From JAYQKL01 sp049889415 (GTDB taxonomy: Bacteria > Pseudomonadota > Alphaproteobacteria > RS24): 64,000 nt of DNA. Every line of letters begins with the position of its first letter. The stretch's first letter is position 1. Positions 8,434 to 16,107 of the stretch are shown in pieces. The notes under the pieces were generated by a model. The model had not been told where the DNA came from. It saw only the letters and a list, made by a program, of their open reading frames with translations, and ran no database searches. The position numbers and the translations under genes are program-made. The stretch covers positions 62,001 through 126,000 of the forward strand of contig JBMHDL010000003.1 of NCBI GenBank assembly GCA_049889415.1, read 5' to 3'.

Positions 8434-8788
8434 CTCTTTCCCCTGCATAAGATTGGTTGTTAAGTTGCAGGCCATATGCATCAACTGTGCCAAATTGAGT
8501 GCTCCTGTTTGGTAATTTGGAGCCTGAATTGTCATGATTTCCCACAAAATACAACGTGCCCAATCACCCATAAGCTGGCAAATGACCATAACTGCCCAAT
8601 AATTAGTCATATGAGTAACCGGAAGGCAAAATGGGAGCGTCTGTTTGGTTCTGTTCCGGTTATTTCAAACATGTCCAGATTGCCGCAGAATGCATGTTTG
8701 TTTACGGCCGGAGTTGAGATTTTATTAAAAACTCGCTGGTAAAAGCTGTGCAACACTGCTATACCCGCCGACAGTTTAAGCCTTGTTT
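8434..8788. other. Intergenic region between glnB and tRNA-Leu
   Basis: This 355-bp divergent region has no convincing protein gene. Its left third holds the sigma-54 promoter of glnBA. Further right there is a perfect inverted repeat of 8-bp arms, CAAACATG (8666-8673) and CATGTTTG (8693-8700), with a 19-base loop. A TATACC at 8760-8765 is a possible -10 for the tRNA gene starting at 8789, but the matching -35 is poor. A 43-codon frame at 8611-8742 has no ribosome site and is probably chance. Confidence 0.6.
8478..8492 (-). promoter_or_regulatory. Candidate sigma-54 (RpoN) promoter of glnBA
   Basis: On the minus strand TGGCACAGTTGATGC matches the -24/-12 consensus TGGCACG-N4-TTGC with the obligatory GG and GC spaced correctly; two positions differ. 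It ends 44 bp before the glnB start codon, leaving a leader of about 30 bases. Nitrogen-regulated sigma-54 promoters ahead of glnB-glnA are known in alphaproteobacteria, which fits. An inverted repeat CCAAATT-N17-AATTTGG (8490-8496 and 8514-8520) overlaps the -24 side and could be regulatory; I did not find a clear NtrC-site pair. Confidence 0.6.
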
Positions 8789-8873
8789 GCGGGTGTGGTG
8801 GAATTGGTAGACACGCTAGATTTAGGTTCTAGTGCTGAGAGGCGTGGGGGTTCAAGTCCCTCCACCCGCACCA
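8789..8873 (+). tRNA. tRNA-Leu (anticodon TAG)
   Basis: An 85-base cloverleaf with the long variable arm of class II tRNAs. The acceptor arms GCGGGTG and CACCCGC pair perfectly, the discriminator is A and CCA is encoded. The anticodon stem CTAGA/TCTAG closes the loop TTTAGGT, giving TAG, which reads CUN leucine codons. The D arm (TGGTGGAATTGGTAGACAC) and TTCAAGT T-loop are typical of tRNA-Leu. It stands 28 bp before the trigger factor gene. Confidence 0.97.
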
Positions 8874-8901
8874 TTTAAGAAAATTGAAACTGGATACTGA
8901 C

Positions 8902-10374
8902 ATGAATGTTCAAGAAATAAGTGCCGAAGGCCTGTCACGAGAAATCAAAATCACCATAAGCCGTGATGATCTGAACACCCAGCTTGACGCTAAAATTAAT
9001 GAGCTGAAGGATACGGTTCAACTCAAGGGCTTCCGTAAAGGAAAAGTGCCGGCGCAACATCTCAAAAAAATATATGGCCAGCAGGTCATGGGGGATATCG
9101 TTCAGGAACAGGTCAATTCGCGCAGCCAGCAGGCTTTGACTGACCGCGATGAACGTCCGGCCCTGCAACCCGAGGTGAAACTTGACGGTGATGTGGAGAA
9201 AGTCATGTCCGGCGAGGCGGATCTGATTTTCGACATGGTTTATGACATTATCCCGCCGATTGAGTTGACAGATTTCAGTAAAATCAAGCTTGAGCGCCAG
9301 GTGGCTGAGGTCAGCAAGACGGAAGTCGAGGAGTCGATGCAACGTCTTGCCGAGTCTCGCAAGCAGTTTGAACCTCGCGGTAAGACCGCAAAAGCCAAAG
9401 ACGGCGATAGTGTGAAGATTGATTTCTTCGGCGCGATTAACGATGAACCTTTTGAAGGCGGGGCATCTGAAGGCTTTGACCTTGAATTGGGATCCGGTCA
9501 GTTCATTCCCGGTTTTGAAGAGCAGTTAGTCGGCACCAAAGCCGGCGACACACTGGATGTCAACGTCACCTTCCCAGAAGAATACAATGCTGAACACCTT
9601 GCCGGAAAAGCCGCCGTATTTGAGGTGACCGTGCATGAAGTGAGCGCCCCGAAAGCGGCAGAATTAAATGATGAATTTGCAACAAGCCTTGGCCTGGAGT
9701 CTCTGGAGAAGCTAGAGGAGGCGATCCGCGACCAGATTGCGAATGATTATGGTCAATTTTCGCGCGACCGTTTGAAACGTTCTCTGCTTGACCAGCTTTC
9801 GGATGGACATGATTTTGAGCTGCCTGGCAAAATGGTCGAGCTTGAGTTCAACCAAATCTGGCATCAGTTCGAACATGAGATTGAGAACCAGGGCAAAAAA
9901 ATTGACGATCTGGACGAAACGGAAGAGGAGCTTCGTGCAGAATATAAAGATATTGCCGAGCGGCGCGTCAGAACTGGATTGGTGTTGGCAGAGGTTGGCA
10001 GCAAGAATGAGATTGAAGTCACGCAGGAGGAAATTAATCAGGGCCTGATGCAACGCGTGCAGCAATTCCCGGGTCAAGAGCAGCAGGTCTTTGAATATTT
10101 CCGTTCAAACCCGGAAGCTATGGCTCAAATCCGTGCGCCGATTTTCGAAGATAAGGTCATTGATTTCATCATTGAAAAGGCGGAGGTGTCTGAAAAGACC
10201 GTATCGATTGAAGAGTTGATGAAAAATCCGGATGAGGACGAAGCCGCCAAACCCAAGAAGAAACCGGCGGCCAAGAAAAAGCCGGCGGCCAAGAAAAAGC
10301 CAGCGGCCAAGAAAAAGCCGGCGGAAAAGAAACCGGCGGCGAAAAAGAAGGCAGCCACAAAAAAAGATGATTAA
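8902..10374 (+). CDS. tig: Trigger factor with lysine/alanine-rich C-terminal tail
   Basis: Ribosome-bound chaperone and peptidyl-prolyl isomerase that meets nascent chains at the exit tunnel. The N-terminal ribosome-binding domain carries the signature GFRKGKVP, the FKBP-like domain runs from about 155 to 245 (GDSVKIDFFG, GSGQFIPGFEEQLVG), and the helical substrate-binding C domain follows to about 440. Residues 450-490 are an added low-complexity tail of PAAKKK-type repeats, like a histone H1 or HU tail, encoded by near-perfect 18-bp repeats; typical trigger factors end before this. I chose ATG 8902 (MNVQEISAEGL) by family; TTG 8884 is an alternative. It precedes clpP and clpX in the common tig-clpP-clpX order but has its own terminator. 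Confidence 0.95.
   Translation: MNVQEISAEGLSREIKITISRDDLNTQLDAKINELKDTVQLKGFRKGKVPAQHLKKIYGQQVMGDIVQEQVNSRSQQALTDRDERPALQPEVKLDGDVEKVMSGEADLIFDMVYDIIPPIELTDFSKIKLERQVAEVSKTEVEESMQRLAESRKQFEPRGKTAKAKDGDSVKIDFFGAINDEPFEGGASEGFDLELGSGQFIPGFEEQLVGTKAGDTLDVNVTFPEEYNAEHLAGKAAVFEVTVHEVSAPKAAELNDEFATSLGLESLEKLEEAIRDQIANDYGQFSRDRLKRSLLDQLSDGHDFELPGKMVELEFNQIWHQFEHEIENQGKKIDDLDETEEELRAEYKDIAERRVRTGLVLAEVGSKNEIEVTQEEINQGLMQRVQQFPGQEQQVFEYFRSNPEAMAQIRAPIFEDKVIDFIIEKAEVSEKTVSIEELMKNPDEDEAAKPKKKPAAKKKPAAKKKPAAKKKPAEKKPAAKKKAATKKDD
10264..10350 (+). repeat. 18-bp tandem repeats encoding the PAAKKK tail of trigger factor
   Basis: Units at 10264-10281 and 10282-10299 are identical (ccggcggccaagaaaaag), 10300-10317 differs by one base, 10318-10332 is a 15-bp variant and 10333-10350 is a degenerate copy. 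Near identity at DNA level suggests recent slippage or recombination, so the copy number may vary between strains. Confidence 0.9.
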
Positions 10375-10391
10375 AGTCATCTTTTCTTCAT

Positions 10392-10424
10392 AAAAACCGG
10401 CCACATTCAAATGGCCGGTTTTTT
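10392..10424 (+). terminator. Rho-independent terminator of tig
   Basis: The stem AAAACCGGCCA/TGGCCGGTTTT with an 8-base loop ends in a run of six T, 18 bp after the tig stop codon. It separates tig from clpP, which has its own heat-shock-type promoter just downstream. Confidence 0.92.
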
Positions 10425-10450
10425 GTAGGGTAATTTGTCACACATAACCC

Positions 10451-10479
10451 CTTGGTCTTTTTGGCAAACACCCCCATAT
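10451..10479 (+). promoter_or_regulatory. RpoH (sigma-32) type promoter of clpP
   Basis: CTTGGTC at 10451-10457, 14 bases, then CCCCATAT at 10472-10479, which fully matches the sigma-32 -10 consensus CCCCATNT; the -35 matches CTTG with a weaker end. The predicted start near 10486 would give a leader of about 23 bases before ATG 10509, which also argues against upstream start codons. Confidence 0.65.
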
Positions 10480-10508
10480 TGGATTTATCGGTTAATGAAG
10501 GAACGAAA

Positions 10509-11138
10509 ATGAACGACCCTGTAGAGACATACATGAGTTCGCTTGTGCCCATGGTGGTTGAGCAGACAAATCGCGGTGAGCGCGCTTTTGACATCTATTC
10601 CCGCCTGCTGAAGGAGCGGGTGATATTTGTGACCGGAGCCATTGAGGATCATATGGCAAGCCTGATCACGGCGCAGCTGTTGTTTTTGGAGGCCGACAAT
10701 CCGAAAAAAGAAATTTCAATGTATATCAATTCACCCGGCGGCGTGGTGACGGCCGGCATGGCGATTTATGACACCATGCAATATATCAAGCCGGCTGTTT
10801 CCACATTATGTATCGGACAGGCGGCCAGTATGGGCTCTCTGCTGCTTAGCGCCGGGGCACCGGATATGCGTTTTGCCTTGCCGAACGCCCGGGTCATGGT
10901 GCATCAGCCCTCCGGTGGTTTTTCCGGACAGGCTTCAGATATTGAGCGCCATGCAAAGGAAATTCTCGATATGCGTTCCCGATTAAACAAGATCTATGTT
11001 GAGCATACGGGGCAGACGCTTGCGCGCATTGAGGCGGCTCTGGAACGAGACACGTTCATGACGGCTGATGAGGCCAAGGAGTTCGGCATTATCGATGAGG
11101 TTGTCGAAAAGCGAGAGGAAACCGGCAAAGAAAGTTGA
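10509..11138 (+). CDS. clpP: ATP-dependent Clp protease proteolytic subunit
   Basis: Serine peptidase of 209 residues forming the tetradecameric chamber that degrades substrates fed by ClpX or ClpA. The nucleophile is Ser107 in GQAASMGS and the catalytic histidine is His132 in VMVHQPSGG; the third residue should be the aspartate in the ERDTFM region. The N-terminal MNDPVETYMSSLVPMVVEQ is typical and the first few residues are processed in relatives. The start at ATG 10509 has AAGGA about seven bases upstream. clpX follows after 97 bp in the same direction. The promoter indicates heat-shock control. Confidence 0.97.
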   Translation: MNDPVETYMSSLVPMVVEQTNRGERAFDIYSRLLKERVIFVTGAIEDHMASLITAQLLFLEADNPKKEISMYINSPGGVVTAGMAIYDTMQYIKPAVSTLCIGQAASMGSLLLSAGAPDMRFALPNARVMVHQPSGGFSGQASDIERHAKEILDMRSRLNKIYVEHTGQTLARIEAALERDTFMTADEAKEFGIIDEVVEKREETGKES

Positions 11139-11235
11139 GTCACAGGCATGACATAACATTTTGTTTGCTATGTGTTCTCAGAATGTGTTCGAATGAGAGA
11201 CAGCAATCAGGCCTTTCCATTTAAAGGAGATATGG

Positions 11236-12516
11236 GTGAGTAAAATCGGTGGAACAAGCGGTGAAGGCGACTCGAAGAGTACGCTTTATTGCTCTTTCTG
11301 TGGCAAAAGCCAGCATGAAGTCCGCAAACTGATTGCCGGACCGACTGTATTCATCTGCGATGAATGCGTTGAATTATGCATGGACATTATCCGTGAAGAA
11401 AGCAAATCATCATCGCTCAAAACCAGTGAAGGTGTACCGACCCCTCAGGAAATTCACAAAGTGCTTGAGGATTATGTCATCGGCCAGCCGCGTGCCAAGC
11501 GGGTATTGTCGGTTGCCGTTCATAATCATTACAAGCGGCTGAACAACGCTTCCCAAAATGATGAAGTCGAGCTGGCGAAATCCAACATACTTCTTGTCGG
11601 ACCGACCGGGTGCGGGAAAACCTTGTTCGCCCAAACCCTGGCCCGTATTCTTGATGTTCCTTTTACCATGGCTGATGCGACGACTTTGACCGAGGCCGGT
11701 TATGTCGGTGAGGATGTTGAAAACATCATTCTAAAACTTCTGCAGGCCGCCGATTATAATGTTGAGCGGGCGCAGCGCGGCATCGTTTACATTGACGAGG
11801 TCGACAAAATCACCCGTAAAGCCGACAATCCGTCAATTACTCGCGACGTGTCGGGTGAGGGGGTGCAGCAGGCTTTGCTCAAGCTGATGGAAGGCACGGT
11901 CGCCTCCGTCCCGCCGCAAGGGGGGCGCAAGCATCCGCAGCAGGAGTTTTTACAGGTCGACACCACCAATATTCTGTTTATCTGCGGCGGCGCCTTTGCC
12001 GGGCTTGAAAACATCATCACCAGTCGCGGCGGAGAAACCTCGATTGGCTTCGGCGCCAAGGTCGCGGACAAGGAAAAACGCCCCACCGGGGAGTTGTTGA
12101 AGGGGTTGGAGCCGGGTGATCTGCTGAAATACGGCCTGATACCGGAATTTATCGGCCGTTTGCCGGTAATTGCCACGCTCGAAGATCTGGATGAAAATAC
12201 GCTGGTCAGGATATTGACTGAACCGAAAAACGCGCTCGTCCGGCAGTATCAACGTCTGTTTGAGATGGACGGCGCCGCCCTCACGTTCAAAGATGACGCC
12301 TTGTCTGCCATCGCTCGTGCTGCGATTGAGCGCAAGACGGGTGCGCGGGGACTGCGGTCAATCATGGAAAATATGCTGCTTGACACTATGTTCGACCTGC
12401 CGACACTCGAGGGTGTTGAAGAAGTCGTCATCAGTGCTGAAGTGGTTGACGGCAATGCCCAGCCCCTGATTATTTTTGCTGATAAAGAGGCTGAAGAGAA
12501 AGACAAGGCCTCTTAA
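11236..12516 (+). CDS. clpX: ATP-dependent Clp protease ATP-binding subunit ClpX
   Basis: AAA+ unfoldase of 426 residues that partners ClpP. The N-terminal zinc-binding domain has its four cysteines in CSFCGKS and CDECVELC; Walker A is GPTGCGKT, the GYVGEDVEN stretch contains the pore-1 loop, Walker B is IVYIDEVDKI, and sensor-2 lies in GARGLRS. Translation starts with GTG 11236, five bases after a strong AAAGGAGA; the ATG at 11232 is out of frame and closes at once. Its own hairpin terminator follows. In alphaproteobacteria ClpXP degrades cell-cycle regulators, but no target is encoded here. Confidence 0.97.
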   Translation: MSKIGGTSGEGDSKSTLYCSFCGKSQHEVRKLIAGPTVFICDECVELCMDIIREESKSSSLKTSEGVPTPQEIHKVLEDYVIGQPRAKRVLSVAVHNHYKRLNNASQNDEVELAKSNILLVGPTGCGKTLFAQTLARILDVPFTMADATTLTEAGYVGEDVENIILKLLQAADYNVERAQRGIVYIDEVDKITRKADNPSITRDVSGEGVQQALLKLMEGTVASVPPQGGRKHPQQEFLQVDTTNILFICGGAFAGLENIITSRGGETSIGFGAKVADKEKRPTGELLKGLEPGDLLKYGLIPEFIGRLPVIATLEDLDENTLVRILTEPKNALVRQYQRLFEMDGAALTFKDDALSAIARAAIERKTGARGLRSIMENMLLDTMFDLPTLEGVEEVVISAEVVDGNAQPLIIFADKEAEEKDKAS

Positions 12517-12546
12517 GCGGATCTTGACATCTGTAAAGATAAGCTG

Positions 12547-12572
12547 AAAGCCGTCCATTGGGCGGCTTTTTT
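12547..12572 (+). terminator. Rho-independent terminator of clpX
   Basis: Stem AAAGCCGTCC/GGGCGGCTTT (one G-T pair) with a 3-base loop and six T, 30 bp after the clpX stop codon. Confidence 0.9.
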
Positions 12573-12601
12573 GCTGCAACATGGAAAATATGTCGCGGAT
12601 G

Positions 12602-12630
12602 CTTGAAAATGCTGTGCATGAAACCCACAT
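12602..12630 (+). promoter_or_regulatory. RpoH-type promoter of lon
   Basis: CTTGAAA at 12602-12608 is a perfect sigma-32 -35 element; 15 bases later CCCACAT (12624-12630) resembles the CCCCATNT -10. The predicted start is about 75 bases before the lon ATG. Lon is a classic heat-shock gene, which supports the reading. Confidence 0.55.
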
Positions 12631-12711
12631 CACTAGGGAAGCGTTTTGACTGAAGTGTGGAATCAACAGCTAATTAAAGACAGATATTAACGATAAAAAC
12701 CGAGAGACCCT

Positions 12712-15141
12712 ATGACCGATTTTTCAAGCCCACTACAAGCTAACCCGAACATCCCTGAAGTTCTGGCAGTTCTGCCCTTGCGCAACATTGTTGTGTTTCC
12801 GGGCATGATTGTGCCGCTTTTCGTCGGGCGTGACAAGTCCATCAAGGCGCTGGAAGAGGTCATGGAGGACAATAAACAAATTATGCTTGTTGCCCAAAAG
12901 GACGGCGACCTTGATGATCCAAACAAAGCGGATATTTATGAATTCGGGACCATTGGCACCATTTTGCAGCTGTTGAAACTTCCCGATGGTACGGTGAAAG
13001 TTCTGGTTGAAGGGCAAAGGCGTGCCCGCATCATTGAATATCTCCCGAATGATATGTTTTTCCAGGCCAGTGTGGTTGCCGAGGACGAACAGGATGTTGA
13101 TCATCCGGACCTTGATGCCATGGCACGCTCTGTTGTCGGTCAGTTTGACAATTACGTCAAAATGAACCGCAAAATCCCTCAGGAAGTCCAAACAACAGTC
13201 AAAGAGATTGATGACCCGCTGAAGCTCTCAGACACCGTTGCCGGGCATCTCAATGTTAAGATTTCCGAAAAGCAGGAATTGCTGGAGACGGTCTCCGTCT
13301 CTACCCGTCTTGAGATGGTTTTGGGGCATATGGAAAACGAAGTTGGGATGTTGCAGGTTGAGAAAAAAATCCGCGGCCGCGTCAAACGCCAGATGGAGAA
13401 GACCCAGCGCGAATATTATCTGAACGAGCAGCTTAAGGCGATCCAGAAAGAACTCGGCGAGTCCGAAGATGGGTCTGACGAGCTGGCCGAACTTGAAGAT
13501 AAGATTGAAAAGACCAAACTGTCAAAAGAGGCCAAGGAAAAGGCCAATGGTGAGTTGAAGAAACTCCGCAATATGAGCCCGATGTCAGCTGAAGCCACTG
13601 TGGTGCGCAATTATCTGGATTGGCTGTTATGTGTGCCATGGGGCAAAAAAGGGCGGATCAAGAAAGATCTCGACCTCGCTCAAAAGACGTTGGACTCCGA
13701 CCATTATGGGCTGGAAAAAGTCAAGGAACGGATCCTTGAATATCTCGCTGTCCAGAACCGCACCAACCGCCTCAAGGGGCCGATCCTGTGTCTGGTTGGA
13801 CCTCCCGGTGTTGGCAAAACCTCGCTTGGAAAATCATTGGCGAAAGCCACCGGCCGTGAGTTCGTTCGCATGTCACTGGGCGGTGTTCGTGATGAAAGCG
13901 AAATCCGCGGCCACAGACGGACCTATATCGGCTCCATGCCGGGAAAAATCATTCAGTCCATGAAAAAGGTGAAGACCACCAATCCGCTGATTCTTCTGGA
14001 CGAGATTGACAAAATGGGCATGGACCATCGTGGTGATCCCGCATCGGCCCTGTTGGAGGTGCTTGATCCGGAACAGAACAATTCGTTCAATGATCATTAC
14101 ATGGAAGTTGATTATGATCTCTCCAATGTCATGTTCGTGACCACGGCCAACACCCTCAACATCCCCGGCCCGCTGCTGGACCGGATGGAGGTGATACGGA
14201 TTGCCGGTTATACCGAAGATGAAAAAATCGCCATTGCCGACCAGCATTTGCTGCCGCGTGTCGTCAAAGATCACGGTTTAAAGGACGGCGAGTTCAAAAT
14301 GGCCGAAGGCACATTGCGCGAAGTTATCCGTACCTATACCCGTGAGGCCGGCGTGCGGAACCTGCAACGTGAGCTTGCCAATTTGTGCCGGAAAACTGTC
14401 ACCAAAATCGTACGGGACAAGACAGACGGCGTTGAAATCACGCCAGAGAATATTGACGAGTTTCTCGGAGTTAAGAAATTCCGGTTCGGCCTGGCCGAAC
14501 AGGAGGATCAGATTGGTGTTGTCACCGGTCTGGCCTGGACGGAAGTCGGTGGTGAGTTGTTGACAATTGAAGGCGTAATGTTGCCCGGTAAAGGCAAAAT
14601 GACGACCACCGGCAAGCTCGGGGACGTCATGAAAGAGTCCATCGGAGCTGCCTCGTCTTATGTGCGCTCGAAAAGTGCCTCCCTCGGCATTGAGCCACCT
14701 GTATTTGAGCGCCGAGATATCCACGTTCATGTGCCGGAAGGGGCGACTCCGAAAGATGGTCCATCAGCCGGTATCGCCATGGCAAGCGCGATCATTTCCC
14801 TGATGACCGGGATCGCCGTGCGGCGTGAGGTGGCGATGACCGGAGAGGTTACTTTGCGCGGTCAGGTTTTGCCGATCGGCGGCTTGAAGGAGAAGTTGCT
14901 TGCAGCGTTGCGCGGCGGGATTGAAAAGGTTCTGATCCCTCATGAAAACGCCAAAGATCTTGTGGATGTGCCTGACAACATCAAGGATGGTCTGGAAATT
15001 GTTCCCGTTAAAACAATGGATGAAGTGCTTGAGCATTGTCTTGTAACTCAGCCCGAGCCGATTGACTGGGATGAGGCAGCTTATGATGCACAACGTGCTC
15101 AGTCGCTCGGTGGTAACGGCGGCAGTGTCACAGCACATTAA
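12712..15141 (+). CDS. lon: ATP-dependent protease Lon
   Basis: Hexameric AAA+ serine protease of 809 residues that removes misfolded and regulatory proteins. It has the N-terminal substrate domain (LPLRNIVVFPGM), a coiled-coil region around 220-300, the ATPase domain with Walker A GPPGVGKTS and ILLDEIDKM, and the C-terminal LonA peptidase domain with the catalytic pair Ser685 (PKDGPSAGI) and Lys728 (GGLKEK). Length and domain order are those of bacterial LonA. It stands alone between a heat-shock promoter and a terminator, followed by the HU gene as in many proteobacteria. Confidence 0.98.
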   Translation: MTDFSSPLQANPNIPEVLAVLPLRNIVVFPGMIVPLFVGRDKSIKALEEVMEDNKQIMLVAQKDGDLDDPNKADIYEFGTIGTILQLLKLPDGTVKVLVEGQRRARIIEYLPNDMFFQASVVAEDEQDVDHPDLDAMARSVVGQFDNYVKMNRKIPQEVQTTVKEIDDPLKLSDTVAGHLNVKISEKQELLETVSVSTRLEMVLGHMENEVGMLQVEKKIRGRVKRQMEKTQREYYLNEQLKAIQKELGESEDGSDELAELEDKIEKTKLSKEAKEKANGELKKLRNMSPMSAEATVVRNYLDWLLCVPWGKKGRIKKDLDLAQKTLDSDHYGLEKVKERILEYLAVQNRTNRLKGPILCLVGPPGVGKTSLGKSLAKATGREFVRMSLGGVRDESEIRGHRRTYIGSMPGKIIQSMKKVKTTNPLILLDEIDKMGMDHRGDPASALLEVLDPEQNNSFNDHYMEVDYDLSNVMFVTTANTLNIPGPLLDRMEVIRIAGYTEDEKIAIADQHLLPRVVKDHGLKDGEFKMAEGTLREVIRTYTREAGVRNLQRELANLCRKTVTKIVRDKTDGVEITPENIDEFLGVKKFRFGLAEQEDQIGVVTGLAWTEVGGELLTIEGVMLPGKGKMTTTGKLGDVMKESIGAASSYVRSKSASLGIEPPVFERRDIHVHVPEGATPKDGPSAGIAMASAIISLMTGIAVRREVAMTGEVTLRGQVLPIGGLKEKLLAALRGGIEKVLIPHENAKDLVDVPDNIKDGLEIVPVKTMDEVLEHCLVTQPEPIDWDEAAYDAQRAQSLGGNGGSVTAH

Positions 15142-15190
15142 CTTTATACTCATAAAAAATACAGGATTTATCCCGTTTTTTTAAAAAAAT

Positions 15191-15241
15191 CCCTGTTTTC
15201 TGCTGTTTTTTTATAAAAACTCAAGGAAACAGGGGTTTTTT
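15191..15241 (+). terminator. Terminator of lon
   Basis: CCCTGTTT (15191-15198) pairs with AAACAGGG (15227-15234) across a large loop that contains its own A/T-rich hairpin; a run of T follows. It lies 50 bp after the lon stop codon. Confidence 0.7.
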
Positions 15242-15244
15242 ATT

Positions 15245-15274
15245 TTGACCGCCCCTCGAATCGCTGGCTAGTGT
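15245..15274 (+). promoter_or_regulatory. Candidate promoter of the HU gene
   Basis: TTGACC at 15245-15250, 18 bases, then TAGTGT at 15269-15274, with a start expected about 35 bases before the HU initiation codon. The -10 is only a moderate match. Confidence 0.35.
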
Positions 15275-15314
15275 TTGTTTATTAACCATCACAACCCACT
15301 GGAGGGGTACACAG

Positions 15315-15590
15315 ATGAACAAAAATGATCTTATCAGCAAAGTAGCCGGAGATACCGGCCTTTCAAAAGCCGATGCAGGCAAGGCTGTTGACAGCATTCT
15401 TGACAGCATCACCGCGCAATTGGCTTCTGGCGGCGAAGTGCGCCTGGTCGGTTTCGGAACATTTTCGGTTTCCCACCGTAAGGCAACAACTGGACGTAAC
15501 CCGCAGACGGGTGCTGTCATCCAGATTGCGGCCTCCAACCAGGCCAAGTTCAAGGCCGGTAAAGGCTTGAAAGACGCAGTCAACAGCTAA
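15315..15590 (+). CDS. hup: DNA-binding protein HU
   Basis: Histone-like HU protein of 91 residues, a dimer that bends DNA and organises the nucleoid. It shows the MNKNDLISKVA opening, the helical N-terminal half and the DNA-binding arm with GRNPQTGAVI, the hallmark GRNP of the family. The start ATG 15315 has GGAGGGG upstream at about 15301-15307. It follows lon and precedes tRNA genes and the nuo operon. HU rather than IHF is assigned from the lon linkage and the arm sequence. Confidence 0.95.
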   Translation: MNKNDLISKVAGDTGLSKADAGKAVDSILDSITAQLASGGEVRLVGFGTFSVSHRKATTGRNPQTGAVIQIAASNQAKFKAGKGLKDAVNS

Positions 15591-15611
15591 GCTGCAGACA
15601 GTTCGTATAAG

Positions 15612-15644
15612 CGCCGACTGATTTTTGGATCAGTCGGCGTTTTT
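15612..15644 (+). terminator. Rho-independent terminator of the HU gene
   Basis: An 11-bp perfect stem CGCCGACTGAT/ATCAGTCGGCG with a 6-base loop and five T, 21 bp after the stop codon. Confidence 0.95.
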
Positions 15645-15685
15645 CGTTTTACTTTTACAAAGAGGTGGGTTATCACCCACATCCA

Positions 15686-15761
15686 GGGCGGTTAGCTCAG
15701 CTGGGAGAGCATCTCGTTTACACCGAGAGGGTCGGCGGTTCGATCCCGTCACCGCCCACCA
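15686..15761 (+). tRNA. tRNA-Val (anticodon TAC)
   Basis: A 76-base cloverleaf. Acceptor arms GGGCGGT and ACCGCCC pair perfectly, the discriminator is A and CCA is encoded. The stem TCTCG/CGAGA closes the loop TTTACAC, giving anticodon TAC. The D arm (TAGCTCAGCTGGGAGAGC) and TTCGATC T-loop are standard. Confidence 0.97.
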
Positions 15762-15808
15762 TCTATCCCGTCAGGATAGAGTTTGCGGTTAGTCGTAGAG
15801 GGTTTGTC

Positions 15809-15836
15809 TTGACACTCCCGGCAACACGGCTTACAC
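15809..15836 (+). promoter_or_regulatory. Possible promoter of tRNA-Asp
   Basis: A consensus TTGACA at 15809-15814 is followed after 16 bases by TTACAC, a weak -10. It lies between the two tRNA genes about 55 bp before tRNA-Asp. Only the -35 is convincing. Confidence 0.3.
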
Positions 15837-15869
15837 CACAGACACTCCAAGCTCCGGCTTGGCCCGAAT

Positions 15870-15946
<77 letters not shown>

Positions 15947-16072
15947 CTTTCCTGAACAAATTTCGTCAAGCGCGGCAACTGCACGAGCTATAATTGTTTG
16001 ATCTTTTTTTGTCCCCTGCGGCATTCTGGCAATAACAATTTTCCTGAATCTGTGCTCTATTTTCATGGTCAT

Positions 16073-16107
16073 AAAATTTGATATTTTCGGATCAAATTTT
16101 CGTTTTT
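16073..16107 (+). repeat. AT-rich perfect inverted repeat upstream of nuoA
   Basis: AAAATTTGAT (16073-16082) and ATCAAATTTT (16091-16100) form perfect 10-bp arms around an 8-base loop; CG and five T follow. It could be a weak terminator for the tRNA transcript or an operator in front of the nuo operon. The rest of 15947-16182 holds an imperfect direct repeat (TATACGCC near 16111, TATACCGCC near 16134) and no gene. Confidence 0.5.

Noticed and set aside
8611..8742. A 43-codon frame starting MSNRKAKWERL upstream of tRNA-Leu
   Set aside because: No ribosome binding site or promoter upstream and no recognisable motif; kept only as a note with the inverted repeat it spans.
8884..8901. TTG start for trigger factor
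   Set aside because: The family N terminus fits ATG 8902, and TTG 8884 has no better ribosome site.
10105..10410. Phe/Leu/Arg-rich frames antisense to the end of tig
   Set aside because: They are the reverse reading of the PAAKKK repeats; repeat composition keeps several frames open.
10452..10508. Upstream TTG start for clpP adding 19 residues
   Set aside because: It falls inside the predicted RpoH promoter; ATG 10509 has a good ribosome site and matches ClpP N termini.
15764..15780. Small hairpin CTATCC/GGATAG after tRNA-Val as terminator
   Set aside because: Only six base pairs and no following T run; more likely a processing spacer or chance.
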